Assembly (NCBI RefSeq): GCF_000740675.1
Contig: NZ_JPXI01000029.1
Location: 496,001-560,000, forward strand
DNA: 64,000 bases
Direction of reading: 5' to 3'
Source: Massilia sp. BSC265
GTDB lineage: Bacteria; Pseudomonadota; Gammaproteobacteria; Burkholderiales; Burkholderiaceae_D
In this document: positions 34,621 through 44,255 of the stretch, piece after piece
How the letters are laid out: each line of letters starts with the position of its first letter
Position numbering within the stretch: position 1 is the stretch's first letter
Position numbers and translations under genes: made by a program
The notes under the pieces: generated by a model
Databases searched by the model: none
Told to the model about the DNA's origin: nothing
Seen by the model: only the letters and a program-made list of their open reading frames with translations

Positions 34621-37600
34621 ATGCCTTTCGATCTCAAGAAAAATCTTCCCAAGCCAGGAACCCGTTTTGCCTTGCCGGCCCTGCACGGCTCGAGCGACGC
34701 CTATGCGCTCGCGACTGCCGCGCTGGCGCTGAAGGCCAACAAGCAGATACTGACCGTGATCGTGGCCAATGCCAGCGACGGCCAGCGTCTGCTCGACGAA
34801 ATACCCTGGTTTGCGGACGGCCGACTAGCCTGCCACCTGCTGCCGGACTGGGAAACCTTGCCCTACGACGCGTTCTCGCCGCACCAGGACCTGGTGTCGG
34901 AACGCCTCGCCACGCTGCACGAGATCCGCAACGGCCAGTGCGACGTGCTGGTGGTGCCGGCTACCACCGCGCTGGTGCGGCTGGCCCCGCCGTCCTTCCT
35001 TGCAGCCTACACCTTCTTCTTCCGGCAGGGCGAACGCCTGGACGAAGCCAGGCTGAAGGCCCAGCTGACCCTGGCCGGCTATACCCACGTGTCGCAGGTG
35101 ATGTCGCCGGGCGAGTACTCGGTGCGCGGCGGCCTGATCGACCTGTTCCCGATGGGCTCGGCCCTGCCCTACCGCCTCGATTTGTTCGGGGACGAGATCG
35201 AATCGATCCGGACCTTCGACGCCGACACCCAGCGCTCGCTGTATCCGGTCAAGGAAGTGCGCCTGCTGCCGGGCCGCGAATTCCCGATGGACGAAGCAGC
35301 CAGGACAAGCTTCCGCGGCCGCTGGCGCGAGCGCTTCGAGGGCGATCCTTCGCGCTCGCCGATCTACCGCGACATCGGCAACGGCATCGCCTCGGCCGGC
35401 ATCGAGTACTACCTGCCGCTGTTCTTCGACGAGACCGCGACCCTGTTCGACTACCTGCCCCAGGACGCCACCCTGGCCCTGGTCGGCGACATCGAGGCTG
35501 CCATCCAGCGCTTCTGGCTCGATACCGAATCGCGCTACAAGTTCCTGAAGAGCGACCGCGAACGGCCGATCCTCGAGCCGCGCGAGCTGTTCCTGGGCGC
35601 CGAGCAATTCTTCAGCTGCGCCAAGCCGCACGGCCGCTGGACCATCGGCCGCGACCCGGCCGCCCCGGCTTCGGAGCTGTCGGCGCCGCTGCCCGATATC
35701 TCGGTCAACCGCCGCCTCGACGACCCACTGACCAACCTGCGTGCCTATCTGCTGCGCCAGGATGCGCGCGTGATGATCGTTGCCGATTCGGCCGGCCGCC
35801 GCGAGACCCTGCAGCAGTACTTCCATGAATACCAGCTGGAGCTGGCGCCGGTCGAAGGCTTCGAGGGCTTGCGCGCCACCGATGCGAAACTGACGCTCGG
35901 CGTAGCGCCGCTGCAGGCAGGGTTCGAGCTGAGCGAAGAAGCGGCCGGCCGCCTGGTCTTCATCACCGAAACCGAGCTGTACGCGGGTTCGGGCCGCCGC
36001 GCCGGCAAGAAGAAGCAGGAAGCGGCCAGCCAGGTCGAATCGATGGTGCGCGACCTGTCGGAGCTGAAGGTCGGGGACCCGGTGGTCCACATCAACCACG
36101 GCATCGGCCGCTACATGGGCTTGATGAGCATGGACCTGGGCGAAGGCGAGACCGAGTTCCTGCACCTGGAATACGCAAAGGAAACCAAGCTCTACGTGCC
36201 GGTATCGCAGCTGCACGTGATCTCGCGCTACTCGGGCACCTCGCCGGAGGACGCGCCGCTGCACACCCTCGGCTCCGGCCAGTGGGACAAGGCCAAGCGC
36301 AAAGCCGCCGAGCAGGTGCGCGACACCGCCGCCGAACTGCTCAACCTGTACGCGCGCCGCGCCGCGCGCCAGGGCCACGCCTTCGAATATTCCAGCATCG
36401 ACTACGAGAACTTCGCCGCCAGCTTCGGCTTCGACGAGACACCGGACCAGCGTGAAGCCATCCATAACGTCATCAAGGACATGACCTCGGGCCGCCCGAT
36501 GGATCGCCTGGTGTGCGGCGACGTCGGCTTCGGCAAGACCGAGGTGGCCCTGCGCGCCGCCTTCATCGCCGTCATGGGCGGCAAGCAGGTCGCGATCCTG
36601 GCGCCGACCACCCTGCTGGCCGAGCAGCACGCCCAGACCTTCGCCGACCGCTTCGCCGACTGGCCAGTCAGAATCGCCGAGCTGTCGCGCTTCAGGACAG
36701 GAAAAGAAATCAACAATGCCATCAAGGGCATGGCCGACGGCACGCTCGACATCGTCATTGGCACCCACAAGCTGCTCTCTACAGACGTGAAGTTCACACG
36801 CCTGGGCCTCGTGATCATCGACGAGGAACACCGCTTCGGCGTGCGCCAGAAGGAAGCACTGAAAGCCCTGCGCGCCGAGGTCGACGTGCTGACGCTCACC
36901 GCAACGCCGATCCCGCGTACCCTCGGCATGGCCCTGGAAGGCCTGCGCGACTTCTCGATCATCGCCACCGCGCCCCAGAAGCGCCTGGCGATCAAGACCT
37001 TCGTGCGCAGCGAGGACGGCTCCGTGATCCGCGAAGCCTGCCTGCGCGAACTGAAGCGCGGCGGCCAGATCTACTTCCTGCACAACGAGGTCGAGACCAT
37101 CGAGAACCGCCGCGCCATGTTGCAGGAGCTGCTGCCGGAAGCGCGCATCGGCGTGGCCCACGGCCAGATGCACGAGCGCGACCTGGAAAAGGTGATGCGC
37201 GACTTCGTCCAGCAGCGCTACAACATCCTGCTGTGCACGACCATCATCGAGACCGGCATCGACGTGCCGACCGCGAACACCATCATCATGCACCGCGCCG
37301 ACCGCTTCGGCCTGGCCCAGCTGCACCAGCTGCGCGGCCGCGTCGGCCGTTCGCACCACCAGGCCTATGCCTACCTCCTTGTCAGCGATGTTTCCGGCCT
37401 GACCAAGCAGGCGCAGCGCCGCCTGGACGCGATCCAGGCCATGGAGGAACTGGGCAGCGGCTTCTACCTGGCGATGCACGACCTGGAAATCCGCGGCGCC
37501 GGCGAGGTGCTGGGCGAGAACCAGTCGGGCGAAATGCTGGAAGTCGGCTTCCAGTTGTATTCGGACATGCTGAACGAAGCGGTGAAGGCCCTCAAGGCCG

Positions 37601-38067
37601 GCAAGGAGCCCGACCTGGCCGCGCCCTTGTCGTCCACCACCGAAATCAACCTGCACGTGCCGGCCCTGCTGCCCTCGGACTACTGCGGCGACGTGCACGA
37701 GCGCCTGTCGATCTACAAGCGCCTGGCGAACTGCGAAAGCCAGGACAAGATCGACGCCATGCAGGAAGAGCTGATCGACCGCTTCGGCAAGATGCCGGAC
37801 CAGGTCAAGGCCCTGATCGAAACCCACCGCCTGCGCATCGCGGCGAAATCGGTCGGCATCATCAAGATCGACGCCCACGGCGAAGCCGCCAACCTGCAGT
37901 TCATGGAAAAGCCGCCGATCGATCCGCTCAAGATCATCGCGCTGATCCAGAAGAACCGCCACGTCAAGCTCGCCGGCCAGGACAAGCTGCGCATCACCGC
38001 CAGCATGCCCGACCTGGCCGCGCGCGTGACGCAGGTAAAACAGACCATCAAACAACTGCTCGCATAA
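34621..38067 (+). CDS. mfd: Transcription-repair coupling factor Mfd
   Basis: 1148 residues, full family length. The UvrB-like N-terminal part is about 1-400; the RNA-polymerase interaction domain begins near 480 (VGDPVVHINHGIGRYMGL). The helicase has Walker A GDVGFGKTEVALRAA, DEEHRFGVRQKE (DEEH box) and TATPIPRTLGMAL; the RecG-like second half has TTIIETGIDVPTANTII and QLHQLRGRVGRS. Mfd removes stalled RNA polymerase at lesions and recruits UvrA. serB follows after 5 bases. Confidence 0.97.
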   Translation: MPFDLKKNLPKPGTRFALPALHGSSDAYALATAALALKANKQILTVIVANASDGQRLLDEIPWFADGRLACHLLPDWETLPYDAFSPHQDLVSERLATLHEIRNGQCDVLVVPATTALVRLAPPSFLAAYTFFFRQGERLDEARLKAQLTLAGYTHVSQVMSPGEYSVRGGLIDLFPMGSALPYRLDLFGDEIESIRTFDADTQRSLYPVKEVRLLPGREFPMDEAARTSFRGRWRERFEGDPSRSPIYRDIGNGIASAGIEYYLPLFFDETATLFDYLPQDATLALVGDIEAAIQRFWLDTESRYKFLKSDRERPILEPRELFLGAEQFFSCAKPHGRWTIGRDPAAPASELSAPLPDISVNRRLDDPLTNLRAYLLRQDARVMIVADSAGRRETLQQYFHEYQLELAPVEGFEGLRATDAKLTLGVAPLQAGFELSEEAAGRLVFITETELYAGSGRRAGKKKQEAASQVESMVRDLSELKVGDPVVHINHGIGRYMGLMSMDLGEGETEFLHLEYAKETKLYVPVSQLHVISRYSGTSPEDAPLHTLGSGQWDKAKRKAAEQVRDTAAELLNLYARRAARQGHAFEYSSIDYENFAASFGFDETPDQREAIHNVIKDMTSGRPMDRLVCGDVGFGKTEVALRAAFIAVMGGKQVAILAPTTLLAEQHAQTFADRFADWPVRIAELSRFRTGKEINNAIKGMADGTLDIVIGTHKLLSTDVKFTRLGLVIIDEEHRFGVRQKEALKALRAEVDVLTLTATPIPRTLGMALEGLRDFSIIATAPQKRLAIKTFVRSEDGSVIREACLRELKRGGQIYFLHNEVETIENRRAMLQELLPEARIGVAHGQMHERDLEKVMRDFVQQRYNILLCTTIIETGIDVPTANTIIMHRADRFGLAQLHQLRGRVGRSHHQAYAYLLVSDVSGLTKQAQRRLDAIQAMEELGSGFYLAMHDLEIRGAGEVLGENQSGEMLEVGFQLYSDMLNEAVKALKAGKEPDLAAPLSSTTEINLHVPALLPSDYCGDVHERLSIYKRLANCESQDKIDAMQEELIDRFGKMPDQVKALIETHRLRIAAKSVGIIKIDAHGEAANLQFMEKPPIDPLKIIALIQKNRHVKLAGQDKLRITASMPDLAARVTQVKQTIKQLLA

Positions 38068-38072
38068 TCACA

Positions 38073-38921
38073 ATGACGATGAACCTGGTGCTCCAGGGGC
38101 CGCAGGCCTCCCACGATACGCTCGACCGCCTGGCCGCGCTGGCCGCGCCCGCCCGCGTAGTTCGCCTCGGCGACCATGCCATTCGCTGCGAGGACGTCCC
38201 CTTCTCCGCGCAACTGAAGGAGCGCGTCGACGCCGCCGCTTTTGATGCCCAGGTCGATGCCTGCTTCATCGAGGCCGGGCGCACGCTGCGTGATTTCGGG
38301 CTGGTGGCCATGGACATGGACTCGACCCTGATCACCATCGAGTGCATCGACGAGATCGCCGACATGCAGGGCCTGAAACCCCAGGTGGCGGAGATCACCG
38401 AGGCGGCCATGCGCGGCGAGCTCGATTTCAGCGCCAGCCTGACGCGCCGCGTGGCGCTGCTCGAGGGGCTCGACGCGGCAAGCCTGCAGCGCGTCTACGA
38501 CGAGCGCCTGCGCATCTCGATGGGCGGCGAAGCGATGCTGGAAACAGTGCGGGCCGCCGGCCTGAAGACCCTGCTGGTGTCGGGCGGCTTCACCTTCTTC
38601 ACCGAGCGCCTGAAGCATCGCCTGTCGCTCGACGTCGCCCACGCGAACGTGCTGGAAGTGGCGGACGGCAAGCTGACCGGACGCGTCATCGGCGGCATCG
38701 TCGACGCGGAAGAGAAAATGCGTACCGTGCAGCGCGTCTGCGCCGGATATGGGCTGGACCCGCGCCAGGCCATCGTGATGGGCGACGGTGCCAATGACCT
38801 CAGGATGATGGGCATCGCCGGCCTGTCGGTGGCCTTCCGCGCCAAGCCGGTGGTACGCGCGCAGGCCTGCGTGGCACTGAACTTCTCGGGCCTGGACGGC
38901 CTGCTCACCATCCTGCAATGA
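38073..38921 (+). CDS. serB: Phosphoserine phosphatase
   Basis: 282 residues. HAD motif I is AMDMDSTLITIECIDEIAD near 77, motif II VSGGFTFFTERL near 166, and motif IV MGDGANDLRMM near 233, matching SerB closely. It does the last step of serine synthesis. The first 70 residues form a weak ACT-like domain. It follows mfd by 5 bases and is likely co-transcribed. Confidence 0.95.
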   Translation: MTMNLVLQGPQASHDTLDRLAALAAPARVVRLGDHAIRCEDVPFSAQLKERVDAAAFDAQVDACFIEAGRTLRDFGLVAMDMDSTLITIECIDEIADMQGLKPQVAEITEAAMRGELDFSASLTRRVALLEGLDAASLQRVYDERLRISMGGEAMLETVRAAGLKTLLVSGGFTFFTERLKHRLSLDVAHANVLEVADGKLTGRVIGGIVDAEEKMRTVQRVCAGYGLDPRQAIVMGDGANDLRMMGIAGLSVAFRAKPVVRAQACVALNFSGLDGLLTILQ

Positions 38922-39113
38922 TGTCCGGCCCAGAATGTGATGACTTGGCGGAACCTTGTTCGTTGATATAAGTTTCCCATCGCTCGCTGGTTCCCTGCGA
39001 ACCCAAGAGCTAGCTCAAGGACGCTAATGCGCACGATTGGATGAGCAGCGCCGCTGGTCTATGTTAATGGGGCGGCCGCGCCGCGGCTGCCCCTTACTAG
39101 ACAGGAGCATGTC
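38922..39113. other. serB / SGNH hydrolase intergenic region
   Basis: 192 bases with no gene. A near-perfect 12-bp-stem GC hairpin (39067-39091, one G-T pair) lies 23 bases before the hydrolase start, within its 5' leader, and could be a terminator of serB or influence hydrolase translation. Confidence 0.4.
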
Positions 39114-40454
39114 ATGTCCATTCCGGCCTTCCGCACCTCCCTTCCTATCCTTTCCCATTCCCACGATCCTGCCGACAAAGGTACCCCGAGGGACCACCGC
39201 CGACGGCGCTTCCTGCTCGGCGTCCCGGCGCTTGCGGGGGGGCTTGCCCTCGCACCACAGGGTGTGCTCGCCCAGTCACCGTCCGGCTGGTGCCCGACCT
39301 GGGGATGCGCACCGGCAGGGCCGGCTCCTGCCGGCAGCTACTACGACTTTAACTTCAGCGGACAAACGATCCGCATGTTCGTGCGCGCGAGCATCGGCGG
39401 CAACCGCGTGCGCGTGCGGCTGTCGAACGAAATGGGCAATGCGCCGCTTGCCATCGGTGCGGCCCAGATCGGCCTGCGCAGCAGCGCCCAGGCCGTGGTG
39501 ACAGGATCGAACCATCCCCTGACCTTCGGCGGCAGGAGCACGGTGACCATCCCGGCCGGCGCCCATGTGCTGTCCGATCCCCTGTTCTTCCAGGTCGCCC
39601 CTTTTGCCGACCTGGCCATCAGCCTGTATTTCCCTGCCAGCGCACCGGCCAGGGCCACCACGCTCCACCGCGACTCCTGGTCGTCGACCTATGTCGCCTC
39701 GGGCAATGCCGCGGCCAGCACCACCTTCTCGTTCACGCGCAGCTTCGCTTCCTGGCCCTTCCTTACCGAAGTGCATGTCGACGGTGGCGCGCCCTGCATC
39801 GTGGCGATCGGGGACTCGCTCACCGACGGCCAGGGCAGCACGGTGAACCAGCACCGGCGCTGGCCGGACTACCTGGCGCGGCGGCTGCAGGCCGAACTCG
39901 GCACCGCGGGCCGCATCGGCGTGGTGAACCGGGGGATTGCCGGCAACCGGCTGCTGCTGGACGACCCGAACGCGCTGCTGGCCGGCCACGACGTGCTCGA
40001 GCGCTTCGATCGCGACGTGCTGGCGACCCCGGGCGTGCGAGCCGTGATCGTGGCGAGCGGCATCAACGACATCATCCTGGCATCGGGTTCCGCCCTGACC
40101 CAGATGCGGGATAAGCTGATCGCCGGATACCGCCAGCTGATCTACCGGGCGCGGGCGCGCGGCATCCGGATCCTGGGGGCGACGCTGCCGCCGATCCAGG
40201 GTTCCGGGCGTAATTCGGAAGCGCGCGAGGCGGTACGCCAGCAGGTCAACAGCTGGATGCGCTCGTCGAACGCATTCGACGCGCTGATCGACTGGGACCG
40301 GGTACTGGGCGAGCCGGGCGCACCAACCTACCTGCGCAGTGCCTACAACAGCGGCGACGGGCTGCACCCGAACGATACCGGCTACCAGGCCCTGGCCGCC
40401 GCGGTACCGCTGAGACAGCTCACTTCGCTGGCCGCGAAAGCCGGGGCGGGGTGA
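39114..40454 (+). CDS. Secreted SGNH/GDSL-family hydrolase with Tat-type signal
   Basis: 446 residues. RRRRFLLGVPALAGGLALAPQ (29-49) looks like a twin-arginine signal ending at VLAQ, so export is folded. Residues about 65-220 form a beta-rich N-terminal domain. The SGNH domain follows: AIGDSLTDGQG (Ser block I), NRGIAGNRLL (Gly block II), VASGINDI (Asn block III) and DGLHPND (Asp-His block V). Such enzymes are esterases, lipases or carbohydrate deacetylases; the substrate is not clear. Monocistronic. Confidence 0.9.
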   Translation: MSIPAFRTSLPILSHSHDPADKGTPRDHRRRRFLLGVPALAGGLALAPQGVLAQSPSGWCPTWGCAPAGPAPAGSYYDFNFSGQTIRMFVRASIGGNRVRVRLSNEMGNAPLAIGAAQIGLRSSAQAVVTGSNHPLTFGGRSTVTIPAGAHVLSDPLFFQVAPFADLAISLYFPASAPARATTLHRDSWSSTYVASGNAAASTTFSFTRSFASWPFLTEVHVDGGAPCIVAIGDSLTDGQGSTVNQHRRWPDYLARRLQAELGTAGRIGVVNRGIAGNRLLLDDPNALLAGHDVLERFDRDVLATPGVRAVIVASGINDIILASGSALTQMRDKLIAGYRQLIYRARARGIRILGATLPPIQGSGRNSEAREAVRQQVNSWMRSSNAFDALIDWDRVLGEPGAPTYLRSAYNSGDGLHPNDTGYQALAAAVPLRQLTSLAAKAGAG

Positions 40455-40545
40455 ATGTTTCGGGATCGGGCGTGTGTAACAAGCTGTAATACCGCGCGGC
40501 ACGATGCCTGGTTTTTCTTATCATGGTGGCATCAGGAGGACCGTC

Positions 40546-41001
40546 ATGAAGAAACTTATCATCGTGAGCGCATCGTTGGCCGTGCTGGCCGGCTGCGCTG
40601 CGCCTGGCCCGAACTACCACGGCAGCCAGGCTGATGCCCGCTCGGGTGATCCGGGCCAGTGGCAAGTCGTGTCGGTAACGCCGGTGCCCTTGGGCACTGG
40701 CGCGCGTGCCGCCGCAGCGGGTGAGACCCGGACGACCACGACCTACAGCCCGGCGCCGCAACGGCCGGTCGTCGTGCACAGCACGCCATGGGTGGTGCAG
40801 CCGGCGCCGGTGTACGTGCCGCAGCCGGCGTATGTGCAGCACCATGTGCCGCACTATGTGCCCGAACCGGTGTACCAGCCGCGCTACTACTACCCGCCGG
40901 TCTCGATCGGCCTCGGCTTCAATTTCGGCCGCGGCTGGGGGCACCATCGTGGCTGGGGCGGACACGTCGGCACCCGTTTCCCCTACCATTGGCGCCGTTG
41001 A
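40546..41001 (+). CDS. Tyr/Pro/His-rich lipoprotein
   Basis: 151 residues from the ATG at 40546 (AGGAGGA upstream). Lipobox VLAGC at about residues 14-18. The middle is Pro/Val/Tyr repeats (VYVPQPAYVQHHVPHYVPEP) and the end is Gly/His/Trp-rich (RGWGHHRGWGGH), a make-up seen in small outer-envelope lipoproteins. No enzyme motif. A strong terminator follows. Confidence 0.75.
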   Translation: MKKLIIVSASLAVLAGCAAPGPNYHGSQADARSGDPGQWQVVSVTPVPLGTGARAAAAGETRTTTTYSPAPQRPVVVHSTPWVVQPAPVYVPQPAYVQHHVPHYVPEPVYQPRYYYPPVSIGLGFNFGRGWGHHRGWGGHVGTRFPYHWRR

Positions 41002-41023
41002 CATACTGGACGAGCAAACGACG

Positions 41024-41049
41024 AGGCCGGCAGCAATGCCGGCCTTTTT
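41024..41049 (+). terminator. Terminator after the Tyr/Pro-rich lipoprotein
   Basis: A 9-bp GC stem closed by a GCAA tetraloop and followed by TTTTT. Confidence 0.9.
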
Positions 41050-41068
41050 CATGCCCGCAGCGAAGGCC

Positions 41069-41458
41069 TCAATGGCCGTGGTGCTGGCGCTCGTACTCGT
41101 CCGCCTCCGCCTTGGTGGCGTGGACGATGCCGTCCGGGTGCTCGGGCGGGGTGTACAGGGTGTACAGGCGCATCGGTTCGGTCTGCGAGGTATTGATGAC
41201 GTTGTGCTCGGTGCCGGCCGGGATCACGACCGCCACGCCGTCTTCCAGCTTGTGCTCTTCGCCGTCCAGGATCGCGATGCCCTGGCCCGCTTCGACGCGG
41301 ATGAACTGGTCGTGGCCTTCGTGGTGCTCGAGCCCGATCTCCTCGCCCGGCTGGAGGGTCATGATGACGAGCTGGCTGCGCCCGGTGGTGTAGAGCACTT
41401 CGCGGAAGTTGTTTCCGGCAAGGGTTTTCTCTTCGATGTTAATGCTGTAGCCCGACAT
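41069..41458 (-). CDS. Cupin-domain protein
   Basis: 129 residues from the ATG at 41458 (AGGAGA upstream). Cupin motif 1 is EIGLEHHEGHDQFIRVEAG (HxH then E) and motif 2 is VVIPAGTEHNVIN, a complete metal-binding set. The short single-domain cupin has a His-rich end (EYERQHHGH). Role unknown; these proteins often act as small isomerases or sensors. Stand-alone gene. Confidence 0.85.
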   Translation of the reverse strand: MSGYSINIEEKTLAGNNFREVLYTTGRSQLVIMTLQPGEEIGLEHHEGHDQFIRVEAGQGIAILDGEEHKLEDGVAVVIPAGTEHNVINTSQTEPMRLYTLYTPPEHPDGIVHATKAEADEYERQHHGH

Positions 41459-41553
41459 TGTTTTTCTCCTGAAAACGAAACGTATGCGGCTGTTGCCGCC
41501 TCGTCCACATTGTATAAGAGCCAAGCAGAACACGCGCGACGCGGCCGCTTCGC

Positions 41554-41970
41554 CTAGCGCGAGCCGAACAGGTCGTGGGCGTCGAGCAGCGCATAGGCGA
41601 TTGCCGGACGCTCGCTCAGGCAGCGGCGCACCGCCGCCGGCACCGACTGGCGTGCCTTCTTGCACAGGCCCGGCTTCTCTTCCAGCACGATGATGATGCC
41701 GCGCACGGTGCGCACCTCGTTCGGGCCCGGCTCGATGCGCAGCTCGGTGCCCAGGTTCTTCCGGATCAAGGCCTGTACGTGCTTCAGGTCTTCGTAGCTG
41801 TCGACGCGCTCGATGCGTTCGACCAGCTTCTGCTCCTGCTGGCGGGTCAGCGCCAGCGGCCGGCGGTCGGCCTGCGGGTCGGCCATGACACGGTCGCGCT
41901 CGCACACGCAGGCGCCCGGCGGGCACTCCGTGCGGATAGGGAAAGGAAACGGCGAAACGGGCTCGGTCAC
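41554..41970 (-). CDS. Conserved protein with N-terminal Cys cluster
   Basis: 138 residues. I do not recognise a named family. The N-terminus has CPPGACVCERD, three cysteines that could bind metal or a cluster. The rest is helical and charged (LALTRQQEQKLVERIERVDSYEDLKHV) and ends with a basic stretch. It starts 4 bases after the Mut7-C gene stop and is the last of a three-gene run with DUF72. Confidence 0.55.
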   Translation of the reverse strand: MTEPVSPFPFPIRTECPPGACVCERDRVMADPQADRRPLALTRQQEQKLVERIERVDSYEDLKHVQALIRKNLGTELRIEPGPNEVRTVRGIIIVLEEKPGLCKKARQSVPAAVRRCLSERPAIAYALLDAHDLFGSR

Positions 41971-41974
41971 GCTG

Positions 41975-42757
41975 TCATGGAAGGGAGTCAGGAGTCGGCG
42001 GCAATTCTACATCAGGCCCGGGCGCCGCCACGCCCTCTAGGAGGGCCCGCATGCGCGCATGGTGCGAGCCCTTCCAGAACACCCGGCCGCAATGCGCGCA
42101 GCCCGTGAATTCGTCCTGGACCTCGGCCACCCGCGGCGGCAGGCGGTCGAGCACTGCCGCCTTGGCCACCGGGCGCAGCGGCAGGTTGCAATGCAGGCAC
42201 AGCGAGAAGGGCTGCATGCCGGCGCCCAGGCGCAGGCGCGCAAAGAGTTCGCGCAGCTGCTCCTCCGGCTTCAGCGCGTGCAGGTAGCAGCCGTATTCGA
42301 CGGTGCGGCGCTTGAGCAGCTCGCGGTCGCGCGTCAGCAGGACGCGCCCCTCCTCGCGCGCGATGCGCGCGATCTCGTCGTCGTGGTAATGGTTGTCGTA
42401 AAGCGAATCGTAGCCGGCCATGCGCAGCAGCCGCGCCAGCCCACCCAGGTGGGCGTCGGCCACGAAGCGCGGGCGGCCTTCCGGCCAGGTGCGTAGCCGC
42501 TGCAACGAGGCTACGCCAAGCCGGCCGAAGGCGGGGTAGACCGCGACCCGGTCGCCCTCGCGCAGCAAGTGGTCGAAGCCGCTCGACTCACCATTGACCA
42601 GCACCAGCTCGACCTCGGTGTGCGGAACGCCCAGCGCTTCGATCATGTGCTTGGTCGTGGCCTCGCGCGCGCAGGGGGCGCTGAACTCGCGCCCGCGCCG
42701 CTCGTAGGGCAGGAAGTCGCCCAGCACGTCGTAGAAGCGGAAGGTGGCGGTCACCAT
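41975..42757 (-). CDS. Mut7-C RNase domain protein with ubiquitin-like N-terminus
   Basis: 260 residues. The first 80 form a small ubiquitin-like domain (ATFRFYDVLGDFLPYERRG). The PIN-like Mut7-C domain follows: FVADAHLGGLARLLRMAGYD near 95, EEGRVLLTRDRELL near 135, then a zinc ribbon with CLHC and CAHC near 185 and 218. It is predicted to be a metal-dependent ribonuclease. It overlaps the DUF72 gene start by 7 bases. Confidence 0.88.
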   Translation of the reverse strand: MVTATFRFYDVLGDFLPYERRGREFSAPCAREATTKHMIEALGVPHTEVELVLVNGESSGFDHLLREGDRVAVYPAFGRLGVASLQRLRTWPEGRPRFVADAHLGGLARLLRMAGYDSLYDNHYHDDEIARIAREEGRVLLTRDRELLKRRTVEYGCYLHALKPEEQLRELFARLRLGAGMQPFSLCLHCNLPLRPVAKAAVLDRLPPRVAEVQDEFTGCAHCGRVFWKGSHHARMRALLEGVAAPGPDVELPPTPDSLP

Positions 42758-43539
42758 GGTGGCGACAGTATCGCAGTTTCTTCCGGCTGCTGCCCGTCGG
42801 GTCCGTGCAGCAGCTGCAGCGCGTTCGGCACGGCCTCGAAGGCCGCGGTATTATCGAAGACGCACCAGCAGGTGCGCCCTGCCGCAGTCTGGCGGCCGAG
42901 TTCGCGCCGCACCGACTCGATATACTCCGGAGGGTAGCGCGAGTAGTAGATGCGCGGCGTGCCGTGCAGCCGCACATAGACCGATTCGGTACTGGTCGGC
43001 ACGTGCGGCCCGGGCTGGCCGGCGGCCGGGTCCGCGATCACGCGGGTGACGCGGCTGTCGACCAGCAGCTCGGTGGCGGCCTCCGAGAACCAGCTGGGAT
43101 GGCGCGCCTCGAAGGCCACGGTACAGCCGAAGATGCCATGCAGCTGGCGGAAGAAAATGCGGGCGGTTTCATCGACGAAGCCGAACTTGGGCGGCAGTTG
43201 CACCAGCAGGCAGCCCAGCTTCTCGCCCAGCTCGCCCGCCTCGGCGGCGAACTGCACCAGCTGCTGTTCGACACCCTCCATGCGCGCGTCATGCGTGATC
43301 GCACGCGGGACCTTCACCGCGAAGCGAAAGTCGCTTGGGGTGCAGGCGGCCCACTTGGCGTAGGTTGCCGGACGGTGCGGGCGGTAGAAGGACGAGTTGA
43401 TCTCGACCATCGGAAACACGGCAGCGTAGCGTTCGAGATGGCTGCCTTCGACGGGAAACGAAGCGGCGTCGGCCTTGGGCAGGCTCCAGCCGGCACAGCC
43501 GACCAGCAGGCGGCCGGGCGTAGTCGCGTGATTTGTCAT
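42751..43539 (-). CDS. DUF72 family protein
   Basis: 262 residues, a TIM-barrel of the YecE/DUF72 family: VGCAGWSLPKADA at the start, EINSSFYRPHRPATYAKWA, FRFAVKVPRAITHD and PPKFGFVDETARIFF. Molecular function unknown. First gene of a run with Mut7-C, which it overlaps. Confidence 0.88.
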   Translation of the reverse strand: MTNHATTPGRLLVGCAGWSLPKADAASFPVEGSHLERYAAVFPMVEINSSFYRPHRPATYAKWAACTPSDFRFAVKVPRAITHDARMEGVEQQLVQFAAEAGELGEKLGCLLVQLPPKFGFVDETARIFFRQLHGIFGCTVAFEARHPSWFSEAATELLVDSRVTRVIADPAAGQPGPHVPTSTESVYVRLHGTPRIYYSRYPPEYIESVRRELGRQTAAGRTCWCVFDNTAAFEAVPNALQLLHGPDGQQPEETAILSPPW

Positions 43540-43670
43540 AAGTCTGGCAAAGATGGCAATGCTTTCATTCTACGAAACGCGCCGCCGCGGCGGCGCATGG
43601 CTGCCCCGCTCCAGGCAGACGCGCAACGACCGCCTTAGAATATGCACGTGTGCCATCGAAGGAGAAGCCA

Positions 43671-44108
43671 ATGAGCGACCCGATCCATATCGTCTGCCCG
43701 CAATGCGACGCGGTCAACCGCCTAGCCCCGGCGCGCCTGCGCGACGCCCCCGTATGCGGCAAGTGCGCCGGGGCGCTGTTCAGCGGCCGCCCGCTCGACG
43801 TCGACAGCGCGCGCTTCCTGAAACACGTCGGGCGCAACGACATCCCGGTGCTGGTCGATTTCTGGGCCGCGTGGTGCGGCCCCTGCAAGATCATGACGCC
43901 GCACTTTGCCCAGGCCGCGCTGCGGCTCGAGCCGGCGGTGCGCCTGCTCAAGGTCGATACCGAACGCAGCCAGGACCTGGCGGGACAGTTCGCCATCCGC
44001 AGCATCCCGACCCTGGCGCTGTTCCGCGGCGGACGCGAAGTCGCGCGCCAGTCCGGGGCCATGGATGCGGGCCGGCTGGTCGCCTGGGTCCAGTCGCAGC
44101 TGGAATGA
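43671..44108 (+). CDS. trxC: Thioredoxin 2 (zinc-finger thioredoxin)
   Basis: 145 residues from the ATG at 43671 (GGAGA upstream). The N-terminal zinc motif has CPQC and CGKC (9-12 and 29-32); the thioredoxin fold carries FWAAWCGPCKI with the redox CGPC near 65-68 and the cis-Pro loop IRSIPTLALF. It reduces disulphides in the cytosol and in E. coli is induced by oxidative stress. Confidence 0.95.
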   Translation: MSDPIHIVCPQCDAVNRLAPARLRDAPVCGKCAGALFSGRPLDVDSARFLKHVGRNDIPVLVDFWAAWCGPCKIMTPHFAQAALRLEPAVRLLKVDTERSQDLAGQFAIRSIPTLALFRGGREVARQSGAMDAGRLVAWVQSQLE

Positions 44109-44180
44109 GCTTCAGGAACCGCTCGGACCGGCTCGGGGACCGCAGAGCCGGTCTTGAAGAAAGCGGCAGCAGGCCTCATG

Positions 44181-44211
44181 TTGGCAAAACGGCAGCACTG
44201 GCTGCTACAAT
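44181..44211 (+). promoter_or_regulatory. Extended -10 promoter of the DUF4870-like gene
   Basis: TGCTACAAT gives a TGN-extended -10 (44203-44211); TTGGCA at 44181-44186 is a good -35 but 19 bases away. Confidence 0.45.
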
Positions 44212-44255
44212 CGTCGCGTACGGGACGCTCCCGTGTTCCTCTGAGGAGAAAACTA

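Noticed and set aside
34825..38055. 1076-residue open frame antisense to mfd
   Set aside because: Its product is an unnatural mix of His, Gln, Arg, Val and Ala with no motifs, and lies exactly opposite the mfd codons; it is a high-GC shadow.
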